The notes: generated by a model from the letters alone, not told the origin. Shown: positions 24,489 through 31,736, numbered from the stretch's first letter. The stretch is DNA of 64,000 nucleotides from an uncultured Bacteroidales bacterium (GCA_900316005.1 ONBH01000003.1:62001-126000); one strand, 5' to 3'. Translations and numbers: made by a program.

Positions 24489-25298
24489 ATGCCGAGTCAC
24501 TATGTAGAGCCTTTTCGTTTTCGTCAGTTTGCGGTTGCACATGACCGTTGTGCGATGCGCGTCAACACCGATGCGGTGCTGCTTGGCGCCTGGTGTCCCC
24601 TACCCGATGAGGCTCCGGAACCGCGCATACTCGATATCGGCACCGGTTCGGGTGTGATAGCCTTGATGCTGGCGCAACGCTGTCCCGCAGCCCGGATTAC
24701 CGCTATTGATATCGATGAGCCCTCTGCCCTGCAGGCGCGCGAGAATTTCCTCGCCTCGCCTTGGCCGGACCGCCTCACCGCGCAGCATATCTCCCTCCAA
24801 GAGCTCGCATCTAGGAATCCTAGGAGTCCTAGGAAGCCTAGGAAGCCTAGGCAGCCTAGGTTTGATTTAATCCTCTCCAATCCTCCGTATTTCCGCAACG
24901 CGCTTCGCAATCCCGATCCGCGTCGCTCCGATGCCCGTCATACCGATACGCTCTCCTTCGATGATCTCTGTCGTTGTTCAGCCACTCTCCTGTCGGACGA
25001 CGGCACCTTGGCGCTGGTGTTGCCGGCTGACGCCGAAGCGGAGATAATCACTATCGCTGCGCGGTACGGCCTCAGCCCCACGTATCTCACGCGCGTCTAT
25101 ACAAACGCCACACAGCCACCCAAACGTATCCTCATCGCTCTAAAAAAACAACTATCGACTGTCAACTGTCAATTGTCGTACGGCTTTAGCCGATCGTTCG
25201 AGGCTTTAGCCGAGATAAGAACTATCAACTGTCAACTATCAACTATCCTCCTCGGCTCTGCCGAGTACCACGCCCTCTGCGAGGACTTCTATCTTTAA
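24489..25298 (+). CDS. trmN6: tRNA1(Val) adenine-N6 methyltransferase, with repeat-encoded inserts
   Basis: 269 residues. SAM-binding LDIGTGSGVIALMLAQ (48-63) and the N6-adenine methyltransferase motif NPPY (131-134) identify the YfiC/TrmN6 family, which modifies A37 of tRNA1(Val). ATG at 24489 gives the family N-terminus (FRFRQFAVAHDRCAMRVNTD) and fits the promoter. Two extra low-complexity stretches stand out: residues 108-124 (SRNPRSPRKPRKPRQPR), from a 9-bp array just before the catalytic strand, and residues 221-252, from TRTCAAY heptamers and small hairpins. The catalytic core is otherwise complete. Confidence 0.9.
   Translation: MPSHYVEPFRFRQFAVAHDRCAMRVNTDAVLLGAWCPLPDEAPEPRILDIGTGSGVIALMLAQRCPAARITAIDIDEPSALQARENFLASPWPDRLTAQHISLQELASRNPRSPRKPRKPRQPRFDLILSNPPYFRNALRNPDPRRSDARHTDTLSFDDLCRCSATLLSDDGTLALVLPADAEAEIITIAARYGLSPTYLTRVYTNATQPPKRILIALKKQLSTVNCQLSYGFSRSFEALAEIRTINCQLSTILLGSAEYHALCEDFYL
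24811..24860. repeat. In-frame 9-bp array in trmN6
   Basis: CTAGGAATC, CTAGGAGTC, CTAGGAAGC x2, CTAGGCAGC, CTAGG. A 9-bp period keeps the frame, giving a three-residue R-K-P repeat. Confidence 0.95.
25151..25265. repeat. Heptamers and mini-hairpins near the 3' end of trmN6
   Basis: TRTCAAY units at about 25151-25178 and 25221-25247 flank two CGGCTTTAGCCG-type mini-hairpins (25181-25192, 25202-25211). A CTCGGC-TCT-GCCGAG hairpin follows at 25251-25265. All lie within the reading frame. Confidence 0.85.
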
Positions 25299-25331
25299 TT
25301 TCTGGGGCCCCCAAAAAAGACCCGGTCGCCC

Positions 25332-26063
25332 TCACTTCATCAACTCGACATGATCGTGATGATGCCCGCAGCAGTCATCATCATGATGCAGCAGATGTAT
25401 GCCCAGATACAGCCCGTAGCCTAAGAACAGCACCGCACAGGCATAGCGGAACCAGTGCTCGAACTTGCCTAACTTCTCTGTCAGCGTCTGGCTATTAACG
25501 GCGGTATAGGATATTATCCACGCCAGTATCATAATCGGCAGACCCGTAGCTAAACCGAACAGCACGGGCAGCATGTAGCGTCCGAAAGTAGAGAGGTCGG
25601 CAGTCACCGCCAGGTCTATCATCGTAAAGAAATACACCAAACGATGCGGGCAGAAAGCGATTGCAAAGAAGATACCGAGCATGAACGACCACAGCCAACT
25701 CGATTTGTCATCCACATTCTGCAACACGTGCCCCAGCCCGTGGTCATGGTCATGGTGATGATGACCGGTAAAGAGCAACAGTACGCCGCATACCAGCATA
25801 AAGATGCACAGCAGCGGTTCGCCCCATTCGTTCAGGAAATGGTGGATGCCTTCGGTCTGTGCACCCATGATAAAGGGGATACTGAGTAGCACATACGCCG
25901 CCAACTTACCCAACACAAACATCAGGCCGCAGGTCAGCACGCGGCGTTTGTTTTGCAGTTCGCGGTCGATATATCCTATCGCCGCTACGCTGGTAAATAA
26001 GGTGCAGGGGTCTAATATCATCATGAACCCTAACACCAGAGCATAAAATATCGTTAATGTCAT
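25332..26063 (-). CDS. CcdA/ArsG-like membrane permease with His-rich clusters
   Basis: 243 residues with about six membrane helices. DPCTLFTSVAAIGYID at the N-terminus and AFCPHRLVYFF in the middle match the family annotated as ArsG-type (aromatic arsenical efflux) permeases, related to cytochrome c biogenesis CcdA proteins. Two His clusters (GHHHHDHDHGLGH in a loop, and HHDDDCCGHHHDH at the C-terminus) suggest metal binding. No arsenic genes or thioredoxin partner are nearby, so substrate is open. It is convergent with trmN6, 33 bp away. Confidence 0.65.
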   Translation of the reverse strand: MTLTIFYALVLGFMMILDPCTLFTSVAAIGYIDRELQNKRRVLTCGLMFVLGKLAAYVLLSIPFIMGAQTEGIHHFLNEWGEPLLCIFMLVCGVLLLFTGHHHHDHDHGLGHVLQNVDDKSSWLWSFMLGIFFAIAFCPHRLVYFFTMIDLAVTADLSTFGRYMLPVLFGLATGLPIMILAWIISYTAVNSQTLTEKLGKFEHWFRYACAVLFLGYGLYLGIHLLHHDDDCCGHHHDHVELMK

Positions 26064-26124
26064 ATGATTGACAATGTTTATGTACGAAGTATGAGATATT
26101 GAGTATTTATGTACGACTTAGTAT

Positions 26125-26343
26125 TTACGATTGGTTTAATTCCGCATTAACTTCCTTATCTAACTGATTAAGAAGATAGATATCACCTTCCTCACGCAAT
26201 GTAGAATCCTGCAATAACCTCTTATATAATGCGCTATTAAGCACATAATTAATTGCCGATTCGTAACTGGAATTATATTTCTTCATCAAATGCTCAATCA
26301 TGGCATTGATGGAATAATCTATGACCTGATAATTGACTGCCAT
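26125..26343 (-). CDS. Small protein of the DUF3990 cassette
   Basis: 72 residues, mostly helical and acidic (IEHLMKKYNSSYESAINYVLNSALYKRLL, then EEGDIYLLNQLDKEV). It starts 1 bp after the stop of the DUF3990 gene, and small proteins of this look accompany DUF3990 genes in Bacteroidota. An antitoxin or accessory role is an inference from position. Confidence 0.55.
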   Translation of the reverse strand: MAVNYQVIDYSINAMIEHLMKKYNSSYESAINYVLNSALYKRLLQDSTLREEGDIYLLNQLDKEVNAELNQS

Positions 26344-26344
26344 A

Positions 26345-26370
26345 TTAACATTGAGGATTTAACATTGAGA
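26345..26370. repeat. Short direct repeat at the DUF3990 stop codon
   Basis: AACATTGAG occurs twice, 14 bp apart; on the coding strand it reads CTCAATGTTAA twice. It spans the last codons and stop of the DUF3990 gene and abuts the next ATG. Confidence 0.7.
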
Positions 26371-26821
26371 TTGCATATTCCGAACAGAAAGCCACTTGCA
26401 GAGACTTAAACTTATCAAAATGAATCAAAGGCACAATTTCTTCAAATGTCAGATTCTGTGTACGCTTCAAAATAAACTTCTCCTTCAATCCTTTGTCAGC
26501 AATCGGCCCGATGATGATATCATAAGCCGGTCGCCTAAAAAATGGATTATTATGATTATTCCACACAAAACGAGCCCATTCTTCATCAGCATGAAAGTGT
26601 TTGATTTTCAAAGTGCCATTTTCCAATTTCTCCAGATTGATAGCATATTGATTTACGATCGGGTTATACGAAAAGCGTTTCTTCGCCCAATCCAATGCCG
26701 TCTCGCGGTTGTACGTCGTATAGAAACATTTACCGAAATCGTGTCCATTCTCGCCTGCATCCCAACGAGGGGTGGTCACCTGCTGATCCGAACCATGATA
26801 TAACAGAATATGTTTTGCCAT
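26345..26821 (-). CDS. DUF3990 protein, ADP-ribosyltransferase-like toxin candidate
   Basis: 158 residues. LYHGSDQQVTTPRW, then DFGKCFYTTYNRETALDWAKK and a late SLQVAFCSEYAI are the DUF3990 hallmarks. The family has been related to the ADP-ribosyltransferase fold; the H-G, Y-T-T and C-terminal E positions would correspond to an NAD site, which is inference here. It is the middle gene of a compact three-gene unit. Its last residues (SMLNPQC) come from a short repeat (TCAATGTTAA twice), so the original C-terminus may have been altered. Confidence 0.7.
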   Translation of the reverse strand: MAKHILLYHGSDQQVTTPRWDAGENGHDFGKCFYTTYNRETALDWAKKRFSYNPIVNQYAINLEKLENGTLKIKHFHADEEWARFVWNNHNNPFFRRPAYDIIIGPIADKGLKEKFILKRTQNLTFEEIVPLIHFDKFKSLQVAFCSEYAISMLNPQC

Positions 26822-26834
26822 CTTTGCTCAACAA

Positions 26835-27104
26835 TCACATTACAGACACCTGCTTTGCTACCTGCTTTGGGGAAATAGGATTCTGCTGACGAGCAGCTGT
26901 AAAAATAGTATTCATAGCTTGCTCTTTTGCTTGCAACATACTTACAGCCTCAGCCATGGGAACTTCATGCATATTTGCATACTCGCGGATACAATCCGTA
27001 GAGTAACGAATCTGCTTGAAATTGAGATTGCGATTTCGCTTGCGGCTTACAAGTCGGGCATTGGCTTGGTTACCCGGACTATATAAAATTACTTTTTTAC
27101 ACAT
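26835..27104 (-). CDS. DUF3791-like small protein
   Basis: 89 residues. The central KQIRYSTDCIREYANMHEVPMAEAVSML resembles the DUF3791 helical domain that commonly neighbours DUF3990. It is the first gene of the three-gene set and lies 13 bp before DUF3990. No promoter of the standard form was found upstream; a CTCTAAA-type repeat array is there instead. Likely antitoxin or regulator, on context only. Confidence 0.55.
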   Translation of the reverse strand: MCKKVILYSPGNQANARLVSRKRNRNLNFKQIRYSTDCIREYANMHEVPMAEAVSMLQAKEQAMNTIFTAARQQNPISPKQVAKQVSVM

Positions 27105-27121
27105 ATTGCTTTTCCTTTCTA

Positions 27122-27186
27122 TTTTCCACTCTAAACTCTAAACTCTAAACTTCTCTCAACACTAAACACTAAACTCTCAACTAAAA
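27122..27186. repeat. ACTCTAA heptamer array
   Basis: ACTCTAA x3 followed by variants ACTAAAC and ACTCTCA, in the 176-bp gap upstream of the DUF3791-like gene. Nothing else is seen in that gap. Confidence 0.85.
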
Positions 27187-27280
27187 CCATACAAACAATC
27201 AAGACTATCCTTGATAGCCTGATTGCAATCGTTTGCACGGATTTGTCGGCCTCAGCCTCTAATCTTCCACTATTTCCTTT

Positions 27281-27454
27281 TTAGTTGGCCGGTACGCCGC
27301 CCAGGTCACCACCGCCGGGAGCAAAGCCATCACGCGCAGGAGCGTTACCCGTGCCAGGCTCGCCAATACCTGTAGTACCGCCGAAACCTTGCATCAGCTT
27401 GTCACCCAAGACCTGCATTGCTTCCGTCTGAGGAATAAGATATTTTGTTTTCAT
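27281..27454 (-). CDS. Small glycine-rich peptide of unknown function
   Basis: 57 residues from ATG at 27454. MKTKYLIPQTEAMQV resembles the N-terminus of many short Bacteroidales proteins (MKK-Y-x-P-E-x-E). The rest is Gly/Pro-rich (MQGFGGTTGIGEPGTGNAP, then GGGDLGG). It is unrelated to its neighbours in sequence and has no visible modification enzyme or transporter beside it. It lies 25 bp after vapD on the same strand and may be in the same transcript. A secreted or processed peptide is possible but unproven. Confidence 0.5.
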   Translation of the reverse strand: MKTKYLIPQTEAMQVLGDKLMQGFGGTTGIGEPGTGNAPARDGFAPGGGDLGGVPAN

Positions 27455-27479
27455 ATTGCTTGTAATAATTGTCAAAGTT

Positions 27480-27770
27480 TTATTCTTTCATAAATCCGGT
27501 AAAGTCGGACCAGTTCTCCACACGGAACGCTCGGATATCCCGCACCGCCTGCACAAACCATGGTATCGCCTTTAGCGCATTCATCGCCCGAAATACACCA
27601 ACCAAATCTTCACTCTTATTGAGATAAAGGTTATTTGTTGTAGTTGTAAAATCAAATGTTTGCAGTATAGCATCAAGCTCTTGAGCCAATCGTTCCCTAT
27701 CAACTCCTGTTTCTTTCTCGGCAAGACTCCAGTCTATATTCGCTATTATTCCAAACATACGATTTGGCAT
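27480..27770 (-). CDS. VapD-like endoribonuclease (Cas2-fold)
   Basis: 96 residues. The C-terminal IPWFVQAVRDIRAFRVENW followed by SDFT is diagnostic of VapD, a Cas2-like RNase of toxin-antitoxin systems. An N-terminal FGIIANIDW strand and the variable middle fit the ferredoxin-like fold. The promoter -7 box ends at 27787, so translation should begin at ATG 27770 (or 27758), not further upstream. A 44-residue gene lies upstream and a 57-residue peptide downstream. Confidence 0.8.
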   Translation of the reverse strand: MPNRMFGIIANIDWSLAEKETGVDRERLAQELDAILQTFDFTTTTNNLYLNKSEDLVGVFRAMNALKAIPWFVQAVRDIRAFRVENWSDFTGFMKE

Positions 27771-27786
27771 TTTTCCTTTCAAGGTG

Positions 27787-27818
27787 CAAAGGTACTGCTT
27801 TTTTTTGATATACGCAAG
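27787..27818 (-). promoter_or_regulatory. vapD promoter
   Basis: Minus strand: -33 CTTG at 27818-27815, -7 TACCTTTG at 27794-27787, 20-bp spacing with TATATC, A8 and GCAG. It gives a leader of only about 10 nt. Confidence 0.85.
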
Positions 27819-27855
27819 TTTTTTCGCAAAAAAAATTACTTTTTATTTTTGAGTA

Positions 27856-27990
27856 TCATAACGCAACTGATGTCCCGTATCTTTGTTCATACAGTTCTCT
27901 AGCACGTGCCTCGAATATTTTCCGCATGCCTACCATCCGACGCAGAGCCTCCAATCGCTCTTCTTCTGTTTTGTAAACAATTGCTTCCAT
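27856..27990 (-). CDS. 44-residue charged helical protein upstream of vapD
   Basis: ATG at 27990, TGA at 27856. The product begins MEAIVYKTEEERLEALRRM and is almost wholly amphipathic helix rich in Glu and Arg, so it looks like a real small protein rather than chance. The vapD promoter lies between it and vapD, while the HEPN gene ends 53 bp upstream. It could be an antitoxin for either neighbour or the last gene of the MNT/HEPN transcript. Confidence 0.55.
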   Translation of the reverse strand: MEAIVYKTEEERLEALRRMVGMRKIFEARARELYEQRYGTSVAL

Positions 27991-28043
27991 AGTTATTTTC
28001 CTTCCTTTTTCATTTCACGCTGCAGAATGCTTGATAAAGTTCC

Positions 28044-28445
28044 TTATGCCACCTGCAAATATTGCTTAACGCAAGCAATGAACTCAACAATAATGGGGCG
28101 TTTATCTGCAATGCTTTCCGCTGTAATCTTATAAAATATATTATAATCTGCTTTATCTCTCAATTGCTCCATTTTAGCAATCAATGATCCAAATCTCGGT
28201 TCAAAGATTCCCGTCTTCACAAAATACTGACTAAACTGAACATTCATGCCATCATGCGAACGGGCATAAATCTCGTTCATTACGAAAAGCGCGTGTACGG
28301 CATGAAAACATGCATAATAATACCGATTAGCCGCCGTAAAATAATCTCCGTTCTCATAGCAAGTATCAGCACTATGAAGAAACATATCACATCGTTCCAG
28401 ATGGAGATCACGCATCGTAATTCTTTCTTCCGGTGAAAGACTCAT
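28044..28445 (-). CDS. HEPN-domain toxin/RNase
   Basis: 133 residues. The HEPN pattern R-x(6)-H is present as R41-YYYACF-H48, within a four-helix protein (CDMFLHSADTCYENGDYFTAANRYYYACFHAVHAL). HEPN proteins of this size paired with a nucleotidyltransferase act as RNases neutralised by adenylylation or by binding. It overlaps the MNT gene by 4 bp (ATGA). Confidence 0.85.
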   Translation of the reverse strand: MSLSPEERITMRDLHLERCDMFLHSADTCYENGDYFTAANRYYYACFHAVHALFVMNEIYARSHDGMNVQFSQYFVKTGIFEPRFGSLIAKMEQLRDKADYNIFYKITAESIADKRPIIVEFIACVKQYLQVA

Positions 28446-28765
28446 ATCAATTCTATTTTATCGGTTTGGACATTCTTGTAAAAAGGCGATATCTTGTACG
28501 AATCCCACTCGCTACGCGTGTACATGATAGGATTTATTATCTCACCTATATCTCCGCTCAACAGGGTAAAAGGATACGTTATATTATCGTAGTCTTCTTC
28601 GCGAAGTGTATCTTGATTCAGCAGCACCAATAAATCCCAGTCAGACCCCTTGTGAGCATCTCCGCGTGCTCGCGATCCATAGAGCCACAAGTGCCCTCCT
28701 TTCGGCAGCACCTGCTTTCCCAGACGGGTAATCTTATCCAGCACTTCGTTCCTTCTCATAATCAC
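28442..28765 (-). CDS. Minimal nucleotidyltransferase (MNT) antitoxin
   Basis: 107 residues. LYGSRARGDAHKGSDWDLLV (28-47) is the Pol-beta-type nucleotidyltransferase motif GSxARGxxxxxSDxDLL, with the two metal-binding aspartates at 42 and 44. MNT proteins of HEPN/MNT systems modify or bind the HEPN toxin. It precedes HEPN with an ATGA overlap and is driven by the promoter at 28783-28814. ATG at 28759 (third codon) is an equally good start. Confidence 0.88.
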   Translation of the reverse strand: MIMRRNEVLDKITRLGKQVLPKGGHLWLYGSRARGDAHKGSDWDLLVLLNQDTLREEDYDNITYPFTLLSGDIGEIINPIMYTRSEWDSYKISPFYKNVQTDKIELI

Positions 28766-28782
28766 TTTTTCATTTCACGCTG

Positions 28783-28814
28783 CAAAGTTACAACAAAATT
28801 TTGGAATAAACAAG
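28783..28814 (-). promoter_or_regulatory. Promoter of the HEPN/MNT operon
   Basis: Minus strand: -33 CTTG at 28814-28811, -7 TAACTTTG at 28790-28783, 20-bp spacing. Leader about 10 nt. Confidence 0.8.
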
Positions 28815-29077
28815 GATTTGTGGAAAAAATGCAAATTTATTTGAATTTTATGCCGCAAGACTTGTTATTCGCACAACAGTGCGAATGTAAGTTCATGAAG
28901 CGATTGAGCCGCACCGAATAGCGTCCGGTGGACGGTATGAGGAGTAGGTGTGGCGCGCGAGTGCGAGGAGTCCCCCACTCCGAGCACATAGAACTTCCTC
29001 TATTGCTCCCTATCTTAGGGTAGCTGGTCGAAGTTACTGATTCATTTTTGGAATACGCAAGTTTTTTTGCAAAAAAA
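28815..29077. other. Intergenic block with hairpins
   Basis: No gene seen between the HEPN/MNT promoter and the end of the 345-residue gene. The block contains a perfect ATTCGCAC-AACA-GTGCGAAT hairpin (28867-28886), the second copy of the ~105-bp dispersed element (28895-28999), and a promoter-like A/T segment near 29050-29080. Confidence 0.65.
28895..28999. repeat. Dispersed ~105-bp hairpin element, copy 2
   Basis: Same landmarks as 14191-14293 (GTCCGGTGGAC at 28923-28933, TGAGGAGTA, GCGCGCGAGTGC, ACTCCGAG, ACATAGAACTT). The central hairpin is less perfect (GGAGT-CCCCC-ACTCC). The two copies are about three-quarters identical by eye. Confidence 0.8.
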
Positions 29078-30115
29078 TTACTTCTTTTGTCTCTTAATAA
29101 TCTTATTCATCCTATAATTTAATGTATCCATGCGGTTATTTATCTGGTGCACTTGTTCTAACACGAATTGTTCATCCGCTTTCAAGCCCGCGGTTTCATT
29201 TTGTATACAATCTATTATTTCCCGCTGATATTCCTTCTGTTCTGTTGAAGATTTATTTGCCTGTTGCGTACTATACCACAAACTCCATGCGGTTGATATA
29301 CAACCGAAAAGCAAACCTCCTATGCCGACATAATACCCCTTCATACTATAGCCTAATCCCAAGGAGGTACTTATTTTGCTAAACGATGACTCAGACTTAA
29401 GTGTGAGCACTTCCAGATGAGCAATTGTCTCTTTCAGCAGTCTCTTTCTATCAGCAGATACACAGCAGGGAAATGACCTCATCAAAAAATTACAAAATGT
29501 GCGTTCGTTTAACGTATTTTTCTCATGCTCATATAGTCTCCCCATCCTGTCATGCATCTCAACTATCTTGTAACCTTTTTCCAATTTTTCTACAATCTTT
29601 TCGTAATTGCGTGAATGCATCTTACATTCACCGTTAAACTTGCGCTCGTAATCTGCGATAAGACGCCCCACTATCTCATTACGCACATTTGTATCATCCC
29701 ATTTTATGGGCGCAGATGAGGTATAGGGTCTCAACAATGAGTCTACGGAATCATCATGAAACACATGTCGATGGAAAAAACTTTTGAAATAATGATACAA
29801 CGCATTAGGCATTTCCATACGGAGGCGTTCACACAGGAAATCTGTTTGTTGCTCATTTAAGTCCAATTTATATATAACGAATCCTCGGTCATCTGATTTT
29901 ATATAGTTAAAAATCAGTGTTTTATCGAGTAGTTTCTTTTCTATGGAATAATTCAATACAATATCGCATGAATCGGATAATATTTGGCCACGAACATACA
30001 AAGGAGGAAGAATGTCTATATCACACAAAACCTTCTCTTCCAATTGAGGACAAATTACACATGGCTCCTTCTTTTTAACTTGAGGAATCCATAATACGTA
30101 GTGATAAGAACTCAT
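29078..30115 (-). CDS. Unknown single-pass membrane protein with coiled-coil tail
   Basis: 345 residues, family not recognised. The N-terminal ~250 residues are soluble and cysteine-containing (two cysteines in EPCVICPQLEE). A hydrophobic helix (YYVGIGGLLFGCISTAWSLW) lies near 257-277, followed by a coiled-coil-like tail (QIINNRMDTLNYRMNKI pattern). Its start overlaps the stop of the upstream winged-helix gene by 1 bp (TAATG), so both are one unit. In a toxin-rich island the layout suggests a regulator-plus-membrane-effector pair, but no activity can be assigned. Confidence 0.5.
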   Translation of the reverse strand: MSSYHYVLWIPQVKKKEPCVICPQLEEKVLCDIDILPPLYVRGQILSDSCDIVLNYSIEKKLLDKTLIFNYIKSDDRGFVIYKLDLNEQQTDFLCERLRMEMPNALYHYFKSFFHRHVFHDDSVDSLLRPYTSSAPIKWDDTNVRNEIVGRLIADYERKFNGECKMHSRNYEKIVEKLEKGYKIVEMHDRMGRLYEHEKNTLNERTFCNFLMRSFPCCVSADRKRLLKETIAHLEVLTLKSESSFSKISTSLGLGYSMKGYYVGIGGLLFGCISTAWSLWYSTQQANKSSTEQKEYQREIIDCIQNETAGLKADEQFVLEQVHQINNRMDTLNYRMNKIIKRQKK

Positions 30116-30405
30116 TATATTGAGAAACTTACACGCTTAATATAAGTATAATAGAAATCGCTTATATAGTCACGAAGACTTCTCTTGCCAAAAAAAGCAG
30201 ATGTCATTTGCTTCACCCATTTGGTAGTCTTATAGGTATACCCCTTTTCACTAGGTGCATTTTCAATATACCCTATAGCCTCCAATTCACGCACATCTTC
30301 CTCACCTATCATTTCCTCCAATTTTTTGACATATCCACAGGGGTACTTGTATAGCACTTCCAAAATGTCAGTTTGAGCATTCATATTGACTTCTGCAGTT
30401 ACCAT
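30115..30405 (-). CDS. Small winged-helix protein
   Basis: 96 residues. TDILEVLYKYPCGYVKKLEEM, then EEDVRELEAIGYI and a GYTYKTTKW wing fit a winged helix-turn-helix DNA-binding domain, followed by an aromatic tail. It is the first gene after a clear promoter (30431-30462) and is coupled to the membrane-protein gene. An autoregulator is the simplest reading. Confidence 0.6.
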   Translation of the reverse strand: MVTAEVNMNAQTDILEVLYKYPCGYVKKLEEMIGEEDVRELEAIGYIENAPSEKGYTYKTTKWVKQMTSAFFGKRSLRDYISDFYYTYIKRVSFSI

Positions 30406-30430
30406 AAAAAGCTATTCATTATTTAGCCTG

Positions 30431-30462
30431 CAAAATTACAACAAATATTTTATATCTGCAAA
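30431..30462 (-). promoter_or_regulatory. Promoter of the winged-helix/membrane-protein pair
   Basis: Minus strand: -33 TTTG at 30462-30459, -7 TAATTTTG at 30438-30431, 20-bp spacing. Leader about 20 nt. Confidence 0.8.
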
Positions 30463-30558
30463 TTTTTTTTTAAAAAAAATCTAAAATAAGTGTTTTTTTT
30501 TATTTTTTGGAGATTTTTATCTTATTTTCCTCCTAAAAGCCGACTATTCATACATTTT

Positions 30559-31638
30559 TTACTCGATTGGTCCAAATTCTTTCTTATCAATTCGCTCTTC
30601 CAGTACATAGAAGATGGTATTCTCTACCGGATTACTGGAAGCTATTCCATAAAGCGGGTCTTTGTTTTCTTCATATTCTTTTGTTGTGGGCTCTGTTAAG
30701 GTAAACATAGTTTTCAATTTTGCGCAATGACCTTTATTTGACACTTTATATACTGGAATAGCTATATTTTCTATCATTCGCAAGTCATTGCCTATATATG
30801 ATTCAAAGTCTTCTTCTTGCTGCGTTGTATCAAAATATACGCCATCGATTTTTCTATCAGATGCACTGTTTTGTACAATCATGTGCATTACCAATTGTGG
30901 AAATACATATTCCGGCTTGTATATTCCATCATCTGATTTCACCTTGAAAGAGCAGGCAATAATCAGCGGTAACGTCATTAAATAGTTTATGAGTTCTTGT
31001 TGGGATTTTATTTCACGTTTAATCCTCAAGTCTAATAAATTAAGTGAACATTTCTCATTTAATGCAAAGGCTGAAATCATCAAATCATCCATTACAGTCC
31101 GTCTCATTTCCTCCCAGCACACATAGATGGAGCACCCAAGATACAAACATGGCATACCAATCATACTGAATCTGTACGATTTAATAGCCTCTCGCTTATC
31201 AAATGGGACATGAAACAAATCTTTTCGTTTGAAAATCTTATAGGTTTTTGTACCCTCCACTTTAGAACGCATACGATAAAACCTTTGTGGGCCGCCTCCA
31301 TGAATTGTTGCAAACGACCAATCTTTCTGATAGTTCTTCCACCACTTGTTCATTATACACTTTGCGATTGTTCCATTGTTGTAATCCACATATGTAGATA
31401 GAATATAATCGCACAATTTTTTAAGTCTCTTTTTAAATGTCTTGGATGGTTTATACACAGATGCTTCATTAAATATATCATACACATCTGCAAAACCGGT
31501 ATATTTTACACCAGTGGATATTTCCTCGCAATAGTTCTTTAAAGCATCACTCAACCGTTCTTCAAATACCCGTTCATCTGCTCTTGTCCATTCGTGTATT
31601 TTTGCCACCAATGAACTACAATCTATCAATCTATCCAT
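30559..31638 (-). CDS. RES-domain protein, putative NAD+-consuming toxin/effector
   Basis: 359 residues. The RES pattern is visible at 117-177: FYRMRS (R122), SYRFSMIGMPCLYLGCSIYV (R156, G161, L-Y-L at 165-167) and CWEEM (E176/E177). RES domains are ADP-ribosyltransferase-like and degrade NAD+ in Res-Xre toxin systems. This is the longer Bacteroidota form with an N-terminal helical extension of ~110 residues. No Xre partner is adjacent; the nearest regulator is the winged-helix gene downstream, which has its own promoter. No standard promoter was found upstream. Confidence 0.68.
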   Translation of the reverse strand: MDRLIDCSSLVAKIHEWTRADERVFEERLSDALKNYCEEISTGVKYTGFADVYDIFNEASVYKPSKTFKKRLKKLCDYILSTYVDYNNGTIAKCIMNKWWKNYQKDWSFATIHGGGPQRFYRMRSKVEGTKTYKIFKRKDLFHVPFDKREAIKSYRFSMIGMPCLYLGCSIYVCWEEMRRTVMDDLMISAFALNEKCSLNLLDLRIKREIKSQQELINYLMTLPLIIACSFKVKSDDGIYKPEYVFPQLVMHMIVQNSASDRKIDGVYFDTTQQEEDFESYIGNDLRMIENIAIPVYKVSNKGHCAKLKTMFTLTEPTTKEYEENKDPLYGIASSNPVENTIFYVLEERIDKKEFGPIE

Positions 31639-31697
31639 CTTTACATCTATTATATGTTGCCCTTGCTTTTTTCTTCATTTTTATTTTAAAAAAATCA

Positions 31698-31723
31698 AAG
31701 AGGAGTACTCGCGCACTCCTCTT
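31698..31723 (-). terminator. Rho-independent terminator of the 2417-aa gene
   Basis: AAGAGGAGT and ACTCCTCTT arms (9 bp) around an 8-base loop, 14 bp past the stop on the minus strand, followed by GATTTTTTT on that strand. Confidence 0.85.
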
Positions 31724-31736
31724 CGATTCAAATCAC

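Noticed and set aside
30559..31638. Retron or reverse-transcriptase system in the island
   Set aside because: No YxDD motif in any island protein; the RES pattern explains the best-conserved segment.
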